Translations under genes and position numbers: made by a program
Source of the DNA: Phycisphaerae bacterium
GTDB lineage: Bacteria > Planctomycetota > Phycisphaerae > Sedimentisphaerales > Anaerobacaceae
Reading direction: 5' to 3'
DNA: 47,387 nt
Assembly: GCA_030601845.1 (NCBI GenBank)
Contig: JAUWAY010000019.1
Span: forward strand, 1 to 47,387
The notes under the pieces: generated by a model
Seen by the model: only the letters and a program-made list of their open reading frames with translations
Database searches by the model: none
What the model was told of the DNA's origin: nothing
Part shown: in pieces, positions 17,730 to 25,895 of the stretch
How the letters are laid out: every line of letters starts with the position of its first letter
Position numbering within the stretch: the first letter of the stretch is position 1

Positions 17730-18925
17730 TGGCGGTCTACGAGTACACGGCGAAAGACCAAGCCGGCAACAAGTTCTCCGGTATATACAACGACATTGAC
17801 AATGTTGCCACGCTTCGCGAAGAGCTGGCCAAGACCGGTTTTACTCTCGTAAAAGCACACCCGGGGAAAAAGCCAGGCCGAAAACGTAAGAAAATAAAGC
17901 AATCGGAGGTGGTGGCTTTTGCCTATAAGTTTGCAGGCATGTATTCGGCAGGACTGTCAATCGTCAGATGCCTGGAGACTTTGGAGGAACAGACGGAAAA
18001 TCAGGCCTTTAAGTATGTAATCACTGATATTAGGGAAAGTGTAGAAACCGGTTCAAGCCTCGCGAAGGCATTTGGGAAATACGCCAATCTATTCTCAGAT
18101 TTTTTTCTGGGAATGCTTGAGGCCGGCGAGTCGGGGGGAAAATTGGCAGAAGCACTCGAAATGAGTGCTATATATTTGGAAAAGCAGACAGATCTAAAAC
18201 GGAAGGTCAAATCGGCTTTTGCTTATCCGGTCGTGGTGAGCATCACGTGCTTTGTGGTTGTCGGTCTCCTTTTGGTTTTTGTCGTACCTGTCTTTTCGAA
18301 ATTGTACAAACAGATGCATGTGCCATTGCCTGGTCCTACCCAAGCTCTTGTGGACTTAAGCTCTCTAATCAAAGACGGCTGGTGGTGGGTCCTTATTGTG
18401 GCAGTGGGAGTAGCCGTAGGATTACGACGGTTGTCAGGAAGCCCGCAAATACGCGCAAAGTGGGATGTTTTCAAGCTGAATATGCCTGTTTTCGCTAAAC
18501 TTAATCGTATGGTTGTGGTTTCACATTTTACGCGGACCTTTGCGATGCTGGCTTCTGTGGGAGTTTCGCTAATTGAGGCTTTGGAGGTGGCAAGTCAGGT
18601 TGCTCACAATCACAAATTGACCGAAATTGCCACAGAGTTGCAGCAATCAATAGAAGTAGGCAATCCTGTTGCAAGTTCTATGAAAAACTATGATATTTTT
18701 CCTCCGATGATTGTACAGTTGGCTGCTTCGGGTGAGGAGGTGGGGGAGCTACCGCAAATGCTGAATAAAGGCGCTGATTTCCTTGATAAAGATATTGACA
18801 GGACAATAAACGCTTTAATTGTGAAACTGGAGCCGGCTTTGACAATTATTATGGGAGTCATAGTGTTATTCCTCCTCACAGCCGTATATTTGCCAATGTT
18901 CGATTACATGAGTCATTTCGAATAG
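17729..18925 (+). CDS. pilC: Inner-membrane platform protein (PilC/GspF)
   Basis: About 398 residues with two T2SSF repeats (about 65-190 and 265-390). Three hydrophobic regions are near 165-190, 215-232 and 368-392. The first repeat has GLSIVRCLETLEEQ and the second has GVSLIEALEVASQV, the typical duplicated signatures. It is coupled to pilB through a one-base overlap, so I use the ATG at 17729 and not the GTG three bases earlier. It is the platform on which PilB assembles pseudopilins. Confidence 0.95.
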   Translation: MAVYEYTAKDQAGNKFSGIYNDIDNVATLREELAKTGFTLVKAHPGKKPGRKRKKIKQSEVVAFAYKFAGMYSAGLSIVRCLETLEEQTENQAFKYVITDIRESVETGSSLAKAFGKYANLFSDFFLGMLEAGESGGKLAEALEMSAIYLEKQTDLKRKVKSAFAYPVVVSITCFVVVGLLLVFVVPVFSKLYKQMHVPLPGPTQALVDLSSLIKDGWWWVLIVAVGVAVGLRRLSGSPQIRAKWDVFKLNMPVFAKLNRMVVVSHFTRTFAMLASVGVSLIEALEVASQVAHNHKLTEIATELQQSIEVGNPVASSMKNYDIFPPMIVQLAASGEEVGELPQMLNKGADFLDKDIDRTINALIVKLEPALTIIMGVIVLFLLTAVYLPMFDYMSHFE

Positions 18926-18933
18926 TCAACCCA

Positions 18934-18972
18934 GCACCAAAATCGACCACGCAGCAAAGTGGATTTTGGTGC
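18934..18972 (+). terminator. Strong stem-loop after pilC
   Basis: GCACCAAAATC pairs with GATTTTGGTGC, and CCAC/GTGG nests inside, eight bases past the pilC stop. No U-run follows, so it could be a factor-dependent or attenuating terminator, or an mRNA-processing hairpin that separates pilBC from the abundant pilin transcript. Confidence 0.5.
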
Positions 18973-19213
18973 GGGGCGGATAAAATTTTCCCGGTAGTTT
19001 GACCGAGGCGATTTTTGCGTTAATATTTATCAGGGGAGTAGTCGTAAATAGCCGATGATTGCTTCCGATAAAAGCTTGCCGTGGGGGTTGGCAAACTGGA
19101 CTTGAAAGTGTCCCGATAGTCCTTCCATCGCATTTTTGTAAAGCAACCGCTGTTTTGTGTCGATAGCTTTGTTGACTTTAGACAATTAGCCCCTTTTTAA
19201 CAAGGAAAGCAAG

Positions 19214-19543
19214 ATGCTATACAGAAAAGGTTTTACACTTATTGAATTACTGATTGTGGTTTTGATCTTAGGGGCTCTGGCGGCAATTGCTATTCCGAGA
19301 ATTACTGCAAGCGCTCATAACGCCAAGAAAAACGCATGTTATACCAACATCGATATAATAAACACTCAAATAGAGATATACGCAGCGGATAATTCGGGCA
19401 CTTATCCTGACGCCCTGACGGACATAACCGACTCCACCACTTACTTCCCGGACGGTGCACCCACGTGCCCTGTCAACGACGCAAACTACCCCAGTACCTT
19501 AACTGCTAACGATAGGGTTGATGCCAGCTCCCATAGCCACTAA
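19214..19543 (+). CDS. Type IV prepilin / major pseudopilin (PilA/GspG-like)
   Basis: 109 residues. A short leader MLYRKG is cut before FTLIELLIVVLILGALAAIAIP, a textbook class III prepilin signal with Glu at +5. A helical stalk and a small head with two cysteines (ACYTN and PTCPVND) follow. The small size and the alanine-rich first helix suggest the major subunit. GGAAAG lies ahead of the ATG. A 289-bp leader separates it from pilC; it shows a few short inverted repeats but no riboswitch I can name. Confidence 0.93.
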   Translation: MLYRKGFTLIELLIVVLILGALAAIAIPRITASAHNAKKNACYTNIDIINTQIEIYAADNSGTYPDALTDITDSTTYFPDGAPTCPVNDANYPSTLTANDRVDASSHSH

Positions 19544-19576
19544 AAAAACTCGATATCTTACGTAGGGGGCCACCAT

Positions 19577-20044
19577 ATGTCCAAGCAAAAAAGGGCGTTC
19601 ACGGTTGTAGAGTTGCTCCTGATAGTTTTATTTCTCGGTATATTCGCGGTTATTGCTGTGCCGAGGCTTCAGTTTGCTGCTCTTTACGGTAAACAGGCTG
19701 ATACGGTTGCAAGGAAAATTGTTACCGACCTTCGCCGAACACGCAGACTTGCTATTTCCGACGCCGCAAACAACACCGACGGCTTTGCACTGAATATGGT
19801 CGGCTCAGCTCCAGGTCCGTATTCCTCCTATGAAATAGTAAACCTCAATACTTCGACAACCATTACCAACGGCACATTCTCAATCGATTCAGCGATTAGC
19901 TGCACAGGTGGAGCAACTTTCCAATTCGGCCCATTGGGAAATCTAACTGGAAGCGATACTCAGCTTAACGTTGCTGCTGGTGAGAAAAGCTTTACAATCA
20001 CTATTATTTCAGCGACAGGTACGATAAAATGCACGGAAAACTAA
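19577..20044 (+). CDS. Minor pseudopilin, GspH/FimT-like
   Basis: 155 residues. The leader MSKQKRA precedes FTVVELLLIVLFLGIFAVIAVP; the residue at -1 is Ala where Gly is normal. A T2SSH-like domain follows, with TDLRRTRRLAISDA and a beta-rich head. The last 16 bases overlap the next pilin start. It is a minor pseudopilin that would sit near the pilus tip. Confidence 0.85.
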   Translation: MSKQKRAFTVVELLLIVLFLGIFAVIAVPRLQFAALYGKQADTVARKIVTDLRRTRRLAISDAANNTDGFALNMVGSAPGPYSSYEIVNLNTSTTITNGTFSIDSAISCTGGATFQFGPLGNLTGSDTQLNVAAGEKSFTITIISATGTIKCTEN

Positions 20045-20469
20045 AAATCGCCCCCCGCGTCTTCTTGTCGAAGACAAGAGCGGGGGCGGGCTTTACTATT
20101 ACGGAGGTAGTGGTTGCTTCCCTGCTGCTGGCAGTGGCAATAGTCCCAATTCTAAAAGCTCTGACCAGTGCCCACCTCAGCACCGCAGTTATCGAGCGAA
20201 GAACCCGCAGTCTCACACTCGCCCAGGCCAAACTCGATGACATAAAAGCACGCTCAATCTACAGCTACACCAATGGCGGCAGCTCATTTACAGAAAGCGA
20301 CACTGCTCTTGACGGCTCGTACCTCTGTAACGTAGCAGACGATTCAGGTGACCCCCTCAAAACGATAACGGTCTCGGTCGGCTTCGACCTCAATGGCGAC
20401 AAGACCCTCGCAGCCGACGAAATCGAAGTAACCCTGGTCACCTACCTTGCCAGAAGATGGACTGACTGA
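20029..20469 (+). CDS. Minor pseudopilin, PilV/GspI-like, with element-derived leader
   Basis: 146 residues. The cleavage site is G21|FTITEVVVASLLLAVAIVP with Glu at +5. Residues 8-20 of the leader are encoded by the 35-bp palindrome at 20052-20086, which ends three bases before the cleavage glycine codon. The mature N-terminus is thus intact. The head is short, with a calcium-loop-like DLNGDKTLAADEI. It overlaps the upstream pilin gene by 16 bp. Confidence 0.87.
   Translation: MHGKLKIAPRVFLSKTRAGAGFTITEVVVASLLLAVAIVPILKALTSAHLSTAVIERRTRSLTLAQAKLDDIKARSIYSYTNGGSSFTESDTALDGSYLCNVADDSGDPLKTITVSVGFDLNGDKTLAADEIEVTLVTYLARRWTD
20052..20086 (+). repeat. 35-bp palindromic element, copy 2 (in a prepilin leader)
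   Basis: The ends CCCCCG/CGGGGG surround a near-perfect hairpin with TTGTCGAAGACAAG in the centre. It is 32/35 identical to the reverse complement of 5035-5069 in ccmF. It is in frame and lies wholly inside the leader that prepilin peptidase removes. Confidence 0.87.
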
Positions 20470-20688
20470 CGGTAAACTTATAGGACCCTTTCGCCGACCT
20501 GGAAATTCTTCTCTCGTGTTAATCGTTAATGCCTGATAAAAACAGGCCCACATTGCCAAATAGCCCAATTTATCGCAGCTTTCTTTATTCTCGCTTTCAC
20601 TGACCGATAATTCAAAACCTACGTAACAACTGCTTTGTTTTATGCCGAAAATACCAGCAGAACCGGAAAGCATTATGCGCTGAGAAAG

Positions 20689-21903
20689 ATGAAGCAGGCA
20701 AGTAATAAAACTCGGATAAATTCGTCGGACGTGAGGGCTGATACGCAATACGCAATACGCAAGCTTGTCCTGAGCGAAGCCGAAGGGACGCAATACGGCA
20801 AAGCCGGCCTAACCCCGTTAGAAATTCCAAAGCGGGCCTCGGTAGAGACACAAGTGAAACAGTCTCTAACGGGGCGACTAAGAATACGGGACAAAAAGGA
20901 AAGATTTCTAACGGGGCTAACCCTCTTAGAGATGGTTATAGCTATGGCTATAATGGTCATTGTTTTTGCAGCCATAGTGCCGCAACTTAGGGTCATACTA
21001 AACAGTTGGGATTCAAAAGCCGGTGCTGCCGAAACAATCCAGAACGGCAGAGTCCTGATAGACCACTTAAACCGCAACCTCTCGGCGGCCGTGCAAATAA
21101 GCGCTGTAAGCGGCTCGGCCGAAACCGACGGCTATATCGAATTTGAAGACAACGATGGTAATACCTTGCGATATGATATTGCCGACAACAACTACGTCGA
21201 ATTTGGCATTGTAGGAGACCTTAACGATTTGGCCGGCCCGGCCAGCCAGTTACAGTTCACCTGCTACGATGCCTGTGATTTGGATACACCCATAACAGAT
21301 GTTGATGATATTCGCTTTGTAAAAGTCGAAACAACCCTGACCAATTCGGCAGTACTGGGCCAGGACAAAACCTTCACCGCCCAGGCCTACCTCCGCGCAA
21401 ATTCAAGTTCTGGCGGCGGAGTGCCGGGAGTTTTCGGAAACGAGAACGTCGAAAACAAGGACCTGTGGGGCCGGAACATCCAGTTCGCCACACCGGCGAC
21501 ACTGCCTGAAGATGGAACGGTTACAAGTATCTCCGCTTACGTGGGGGGGCAGAACAAGGAGCTCTGCTATGCCATCTATACGGACAGTACCGGCGAGCCC
21601 GATACGCTGGTCGTTGAGTCCGTCGCCGAGTTCTCAGGGTCCCCTGATGGGCACTGGCATGAGATAAGCATTACCCCGACTGAGCTTTCGGCCGGTACCT
21701 ACTGGCTCGCATTGGCATTTGAGGGCAACAACATATACGTCCAGCAATCGGACAGGGACCTGGGACAGTCGCGGCACAAAGGCAATGATGCGGTGGCAAA
21801 CGGTTTCCTCTCATCGTGGGGAACTTCGGACGCATCGACTACTCGGCGCCTCAACATATACGCCGCGTATACGAGTAGCGGGGGTGGCGAGATATTACCG
21901 TAG
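20689..21903 (+). CDS. PulJ/PilW-like minor pseudopilin fused to a C-terminal beta-sandwich domain
   Basis: About 404 residues from the ATG at 20689; a GTG at 20854 would give a 21-residue leader and a TTG at 20635 is also open. The cleavage glycine is encoded at 20914-20916, followed by LTLLEMVIAMAIMVIVFAAIVP. Nearly everything before it is repeat DNA: a TACGCAA array, a dispersed GAGCGAAGC-type repeat and a 104-bp palindromic element. The normal pilin body is followed after a Ser/Gly linker (about residue 243) by a domain of about 155 residues (VFGNENV, SISAYVGG, ELCYAIYTD, GTYWLALAF) resembling planctomycete extracellular beta-sandwich modules. A tip adhesin or cargo-binding role is inferred. 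Confidence 0.82.
   Translation: MKQASNKTRINSSDVRADTQYAIRKLVLSEAEGTQYGKAGLTPLEIPKRASVETQVKQSLTGRLRIRDKKERFLTGLTLLEMVIAMAIMVIVFAAIVPQLRVILNSWDSKAGAAETIQNGRVLIDHLNRNLSAAVQISAVSGSAETDGYIEFEDNDGNTLRYDIADNNYVEFGIVGDLNDLAGPASQLQFTCYDACDLDTPITDVDDIRFVKVETTLTNSAVLGQDKTFTAQAYLRANSSSGGGVPGVFGNENVENKDLWGRNIQFATPATLPEDGTVTSISAYVGGQNKELCYAIYTDSTGEPDTLVVESVAEFSGSPDGHWHEISITPTELSAGTYWLALAFEGNNIYVQQSDRDLGQSRHKGNDAVANGFLSSWGTSDASTTRRLNIYAAYTSSGGGEILP
20741..20787. repeat. TACGCAA tandem units plus GAGCGAAGC-type dispersed repeat
   Basis: Three ATACGCA(A) units (20741-20764) are followed by a 19-bp repeat (20769-20787) related to 920-938. The whole stretch is translated in frame in the leader of the PulJ-like pilin, so the leader is a patchwork of repeats. 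Confidence 0.7.
20813..20916 (+). repeat. Composite palindromic element A (104 bp) with 13-bp terminal inverted repeats
   Basis: CCCCGTTAGAAAT (20813-20825) and ATTTCTAACGGGG (20904-20916) are perfect inverted ends. An inner AGAGAC/GTCTCT hairpin around ACAAGTGAAAC gives a nested fold. The element aligns over its full length with the reverse complement of 22328-22410. Its last three bases are the Gly codon of the prepilin cleavage site. It stays open through 35 codons. Confidence 0.88.
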
Positions 21904-21915
21904 AGAGATTAATCT

Positions 21916-22326
21916 ATGAAAAGAAGTCAGAAAAATGATGGTTCAGTGTTTCTGATAACAGTTTTTGTCATAGCGTTGCTCGCAGTGCTCACTATGGGTA
22001 TGCTCCAGATAAATACGGAGGAAATACAGCTTATGCTAAATCAAATCTACGCAGCCGAGGCCCTTGCCACTGCGGAAGCCGGCCTAAACGATGCCTTCGC
22101 CCAGATACGAGCTGATGACGAATGGGCCACCGGCTTCGACGATAAGGCCTTTAATAGCGGCTCATACGACGTCAACGTTACAGGCACCCTGCCGAATTGC
22201 ACAATCACCTCGACAGGTACTTCATCGCAGGGCTTCGTGGGGCGAGTTGAAGCCGACGTAACAGTAGATACAAGCGGCAGCAGCGACCACACGATAAGAA
22301 TTGATAATTTGAGGATAAACGAATGA
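21916..22326 (+). CDS. PilX/GspK-like minor pilin
   Basis: 136 residues. The short N-terminus MKRSQKNDGS is followed by a hydrophobic helix VFLITVFVIALLAVLTMGML, then an amphipathic stalk with AAEALATAEAGLNDA, a PilX/PulK-type signature. It lacks a standard G|FxxxE site, as is common for PilX-like proteins. The head is short and Thr/Ser-rich. Its stop overlaps the pilM start by four bases (ATGA). Confidence 0.82.
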   Translation: MKRSQKNDGSVFLITVFVIALLAVLTMGMLQINTEEIQLMLNQIYAAEALATAEAGLNDAFAQIRADDEWATGFDDKAFNSGSYDVNVTGTLPNCTITSTGTSSQGFVGRVEADVTVDTSGSSDHTIRIDNLRINE

Positions 22327-23930
22327 ACCCCGTTAGAAATCTTCGCTTTTTGCCCCACCCCGTCAGAGACTTTTTCACTTGTGTCTCTAACAGGGGAATT
22401 TCTAACGGGGTGAAGCCACGCACCAAAACGGCACTTGGAATCGATATTTCGGAGACTATCATAAGCCTTGCCCTGCTTAAGAGGGACAAGAATGGCATCG
22501 AATTACTAAAAGCCGCCAGTGCTCCCGTCCCCGATGGAGCAATAAAGGACGGTAACGTTGAAGACGCTGCACTACTTTTCAAAGCTGTAAATGAATTGAA
22601 AACTCGCAATAAAATACAGGCAAGTCAAGCCGCAGTATCTTTATTTGCAAGACCGATGCTTGTGCAAATTATGGACATGCCCAGACAAGTTCCGACAAAT
22701 ATAAGGCAGTTTGTTCAAAATGAAGTGAAACGCTGTGTTGCCTTAACAGGCAAAGAAATTGCGTTGGACTTCTGTGGGATTGGTTTAGCAGGACGTCCGA
22801 GAAGCCGACTTTTTGTTGTTGCTACGGAGGGCCAAAAGGTAGCTGAGCTTGTCAAAGCGTGTAATCAGGCCCGTCTTAATGTTGAGGCGATTGAACCGCC
22901 ACTGCTTGCCTACACCAGAGCATTTTACGCCGAAAGAATAGCAGGCAAATTTGACTGCAATGTGCTTCTGGCGATACTGAATGGTAGCGCTTTAACTCTA
23001 TGCGTTTTCAAAAAGCAGGCATTGGATTTTGTCCGAACGAAGGATATCAGCCTTGAAAGGGTAGAACCAAGTAAGCTCTGTCAATGGCTTGCTGAAGAAA
23101 TAAATGCAATTATTCGATTTTATGATGTCGAATTTCCGGAAGCCAGCGGAAAGTGGGAAATCACTGTTGTTGCAGATAGTGTGCAGTTACCTGACGATGC
23201 TGAGGAATTTCTCAAGGCCAAAGTTGCAGGTGCCGAGCTGCAGGTCAGAACCACCGAAGATGCATATCAGGATACACCCGTTGGCCAGTCCCGATACGTC
23301 GGGGCTAACAAACCTTCGTCAGTGGCGATTGGTCTTGCGATGAGGCTTCTGGGTATAAATGGCAGCGATTTACGAATAAACCTGCTTCCGCCGGAGTCGG
23401 CTGAGGTTAAATCCATCAAAAAACACCTTCTCATAACAGCCAATATTGTAGCAGCGGTCCTGCCACTTATGATACTAACTGCCGGTGTGGTGAGTCTGAT
23501 GACTAAAAAGGTGAATCAAGGTATTGCCTACAAAAAACAACCGCAGCTCTCACAGGACACACGTGCTCTTCTTAGAGAACGAGAGTTAGTAGACAGACAA
23601 ATCAAGCAACTATCTGGTGGACCTGAGCGGTTGAAAGGCATTCTCGGTTCACGTCAGGAGGTGGATTGGGCCCACCTCTTGGAGGATATCAGGAGCAGAA
23701 CGCCCAAGGCTTTGCGTATAACCAAGCTGCACAGCAAAGACAATTCCAGAATGTCGCTGGAAGGTCTGGCCCTATCATATGAGGCGGTCCATTTGTTTGT
23801 GGATATGCTGAACAAATCGCAATACATAAACTCGGCCTCTTTGAGTCAGACAGAAAAAGACAACGAGGCCGGTGGATTAGTCAGATATTCCATTAATTGT
23901 TGGCTGAACCGAGAAAAGAAAAATAGCTGA
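22323..23930 (+). CDS. pilM: PilM-PilN fusion protein
   Basis: 535 residues. Residues 36-350 are a PilM/FtsA-like actin fold (TALGIDISETIISLALL, a second phosphate-like VLLAILNGSALTLCVF, and SVAIGLAMRLLG). RINLLPPE (351-358) begins the PilN-like half, followed by one membrane helix (369-392), a coiled stretch and a PilN periplasmic domain to the C-terminus. PilM and PilN are usually separate, with the N-terminal INLLP tail of PilN bound to PilM; here they are one chain. The first 29 or so codons after ATGAA are palindromic element B, so the native N-terminus has been replaced or extended. Stop and next start overlap by one base. Confidence 0.88.
   Translation: MNPVRNLRFLPHPVRDFFTCVSNRGISNGVKPRTKTALGIDISETIISLALLKRDKNGIELLKAASAPVPDGAIKDGNVEDAALLFKAVNELKTRNKIQASQAAVSLFARPMLVQIMDMPRQVPTNIRQFVQNEVKRCVALTGKEIALDFCGIGLAGRPRSRLFVVATEGQKVAELVKACNQARLNVEAIEPPLLAYTRAFYAERIAGKFDCNVLLAILNGSALTLCVFKKQALDFVRTKDISLERVEPSKLCQWLAEEINAIIRFYDVEFPEASGKWEITVVADSVQLPDDAEEFLKAKVAGAELQVRTTEDAYQDTPVGQSRYVGANKPSSVAIGLAMRLLGINGSDLRINLLPPESAEVKSIKKHLLITANIVAAVLPLMILTAGVVSLMTKKVNQGIAYKKQPQLSQDTRALLRERELVDRQIKQLSGGPERLKGILGSRQEVDWAHLLEDIRSRTPKALRITKLHSKDNSRMSLEGLALSYEAVHLFVDMLNKSQYINSASLSQTEKDNEAGGLVRYSINCWLNREKKNS
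22328..22410 (-). repeat. Composite palindromic element B (83 bp), inverted copy of element A
   Basis: CCCCGTTAGAAAT (22328-22340) and ATTTCTAACGGGG (22398-22410) are the same perfect 13-bp ends as in element A. The inner hairpin is 13 bp (CCCTGTTAGAGAC type). Reverse-complemented, it aligns to element A with a gap of about 7 bases near one end and about 14 in the other half. It starts two bases after the pilM ATG and keeps the frame. Confidence 0.88.
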
Positions 23931-24532
23931 TGTTAATTAATAATCTTACTAAATTGAACCGTTCATCAAGAAACGCTGCTTCAGCGGCGCTTATTGTAAT
24001 TGCAGCAATAGCAATGTATAACTGGATAGTTGCTCCACAGGCCACCTGTCTGTCGGCGGCGCAGCGGTACGAGTCTGTTATGGGTAACATTGTAAAGAAA
24101 AACAAAGTTATAGTCGACACAGTCAAGAGCAAGAAAAAGAAGTTGCAAGAATTGCGTGACCAGCTTGCCCGGTTTCAGAGTATACTGTTTACTCCCGACG
24201 AAGCAAGAGATTTTTTCAGTGACTTACAAGCCATCTCCGAACAAGCAGGCTGTACAGTTTATTCACTTAACTTCATTACCGGTAAACTGAGCCCTGAAGA
24301 CGGGCGGTCTGAAAATACTTCGGGTGTAGTCGCCAAGGGTGTAGTGTTAAGCGTTGTCGGTGTATACAAGAACATAATCAAGCTAATAGAAAGGTTGCAA
24401 GCGCGTACTCAAAAGGTTTGGATAGACTCGGTAAATATGCAAATTCTCGACCACGATTCGGCTCAACCCAAGTGCAATATAACTATTACAATTTACACAA
24501 TCCAGGACAAGGAGACTACACTCAATGAATAA
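23930..24532 (+). CDS. pilO: PilO-like alignment subcomplex protein
   Basis: 200 residues. One membrane helix (about 17-35, AASAALIVIAAIAMYNWIV) is followed by a coiled coil (about 55-90) and an alpha/beta ferredoxin-like periplasmic domain (GVYKNIIKLIERLQ). This is the PilO architecture and the expected gene order after PilN. It would link the PilM-N protein to the secretin. It overlaps the secretin start by eight bases. Confidence 0.83.
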   Translation: MLINNLTKLNRSSRNAASAALIVIAAIAMYNWIVAPQATCLSAAQRYESVMGNIVKKNKVIVDTVKSKKKKLQELRDQLARFQSILFTPDEARDFFSDLQAISEQAGCTVYSLNFITGKLSPEDGRSENTSGVVAKGVVLSVVGVYKNIIKLIERLQARTQKVWIDSVNMQILDHDSAQPKCNITITIYTIQDKETTLNE

Positions 24533-25772
24533 GCCAAAATATGTAAAAATAATCTTCTGCGCTTGTTTATTGACCGCTGGCGTATGCCATCATCGAGCGC
24601 AATCCCAGCCGGTCCAATCTAAAGCTGAACCAAGTAGCACATTAGATGTTGGGCGTGATAATCCTTTTGCAAAGCTTCCCGAGAAGAAAGACCCCACACC
24701 GCAAGAGGTATTCCAGTCTTCACAACCGGTTGAAGAAATGCCAGAGTTATTTCTTGAAACCATAACCCTTAAATTTCTTGACGCCCAGAATCTTATACAG
24801 GCTACAGCCAATATGTTGTCCAAGTATGGTAGCATGGCGATGAATCAGAAAGACAATTCTTTGATAATTTGTGATACGAAGGAGAACCTTGCCAAGATCC
24901 TGGCCGAGATCAAAAAAGCCGACAAAACACCACAGCAGATTATGGTAGAGGTAGTTATTCTCGACGTCCAGCTTGATGATGACACCGAAATAGGCATCAA
25001 CTGGGACATTCTCTCAGATAAAACGTACGACATAGGTTACAGACAAAACTTTACAACTCGGCTGAGCTCGACCATAGAGAGCGCAGCTAATATAGGAAAT
25101 GCTACCGCCTTTAATACTACCGGTGGTCCTGCTGGCAATTTCAGTGTTATCAGTGGTACCATCCGCAATGTCGTTCATTTAATACAGCAAAAAAGAGAGG
25201 TCGAGATTCTTGCCAGCCCGAGAGTTATGATGGTAAGCGGCGAATCCGCCAATATAGAGGCAGTCGACGAGATTCCATATCAAGAGATAAGCAGCACTGC
25301 GGAAGGTGGGACTCTTACCTATTATTCATTCAAACTCGTAGGTGTTAAATTGCAGGTAAGTGCCACACTAACAGACGGCAACGATATTCTTCTTACAGTT
25401 GACGCCGAACAGAACGTTCAAGTGGGCACCACAACCCCGCCCAGAGTTGACACCAGAAAAGCCAAGACTTCGCTTCTATTGGCAGACGGTCAGGTTGTTA
25501 TTTTAGGTGGCCTGAGACGACAGGAAAAAACCAAGGAAGTAGACCAGATACCCATTTTGGGAGATATCCCACTGCTTGGTTTACTGTTCAAGAGCACCGA
25601 TACTGTCGTCAAAAATTCCGAACTGATAGTGTTTCTCTCGCCCCATATTTACAAAGGTGAGCCAATTCCCGACGACGAAATGGCCAAATTCAATGAAATG
25701 AAAGATAGACCAATGCTTTCAGTACCAAATGAAGGAGAGAAAAAAGACCAATTAGATAAAGATGGTCAATAG
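24525..25772 (+). CDS. pilQ: Short secretin (PilQ/GspD family)
   Basis: 415 residues: signal peptide (1-25), a PilP-like DVGRDNPFAKLPEK segment, one N1/NolW-type domain (about 75-145), then the secretin domain (about 145-385) with VEVVILDVQLDDDTEIGINW, the gate region, and the C-terminal DGQVVILGGLRRQEKTK and PILGDIPLLGLLFKS signatures. It is much shorter than most PilQ (about 600-700), with no AMIN domains and only one N domain. It forms the outer-membrane channel. The DNPFAKLPEK stretch may stand in for a separate PilP, which is absent. Confidence 0.9.
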   Translation: MNKPKYVKIIFCACLLTAGVCHHRAQSQPVQSKAEPSSTLDVGRDNPFAKLPEKKDPTPQEVFQSSQPVEEMPELFLETITLKFLDAQNLIQATANMLSKYGSMAMNQKDNSLIICDTKENLAKILAEIKKADKTPQQIMVEVVILDVQLDDDTEIGINWDILSDKTYDIGYRQNFTTRLSSTIESAANIGNATAFNTTGGPAGNFSVISGTIRNVVHLIQQKREVEILASPRVMMVSGESANIEAVDEIPYQEISSTAEGGTLTYYSFKLVGVKLQVSATLTDGNDILLTVDAEQNVQVGTTTPPRVDTRKAKTSLLLADGQVVILGGLRRQEKTKEVDQIPILGDIPLLGLLFKSTDTVVKNSELIVFLSPHIYKGEPIPDDEMAKFNEMKDRPMLSVPNEGEKKDQLDKDGQ

Positions 25773-25895
25773 CGCCTCTAAAGCCATAGGCCCATTTTTG
25801 CTAATATCACGGCGCGTTTGGGTCGATAAAAATCGATAAAGAAACTCTGCGACGAAGAAAATTGAGAAATTTGTATAAGGAATATTAAAAGACAA

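Noticed and set aside
19092-19110. Sigma54-like promoter (TTGGCAAAC...TTGA)
   Set aside because: The spacing between the GG and the downstream element is about two bases too long, and the GC at -12 is missing.
19000-19190. c-di-GMP riboswitch before the pilin gene
   Set aside because: I could not find the conserved GEMM core; only short inverted repeats are present.
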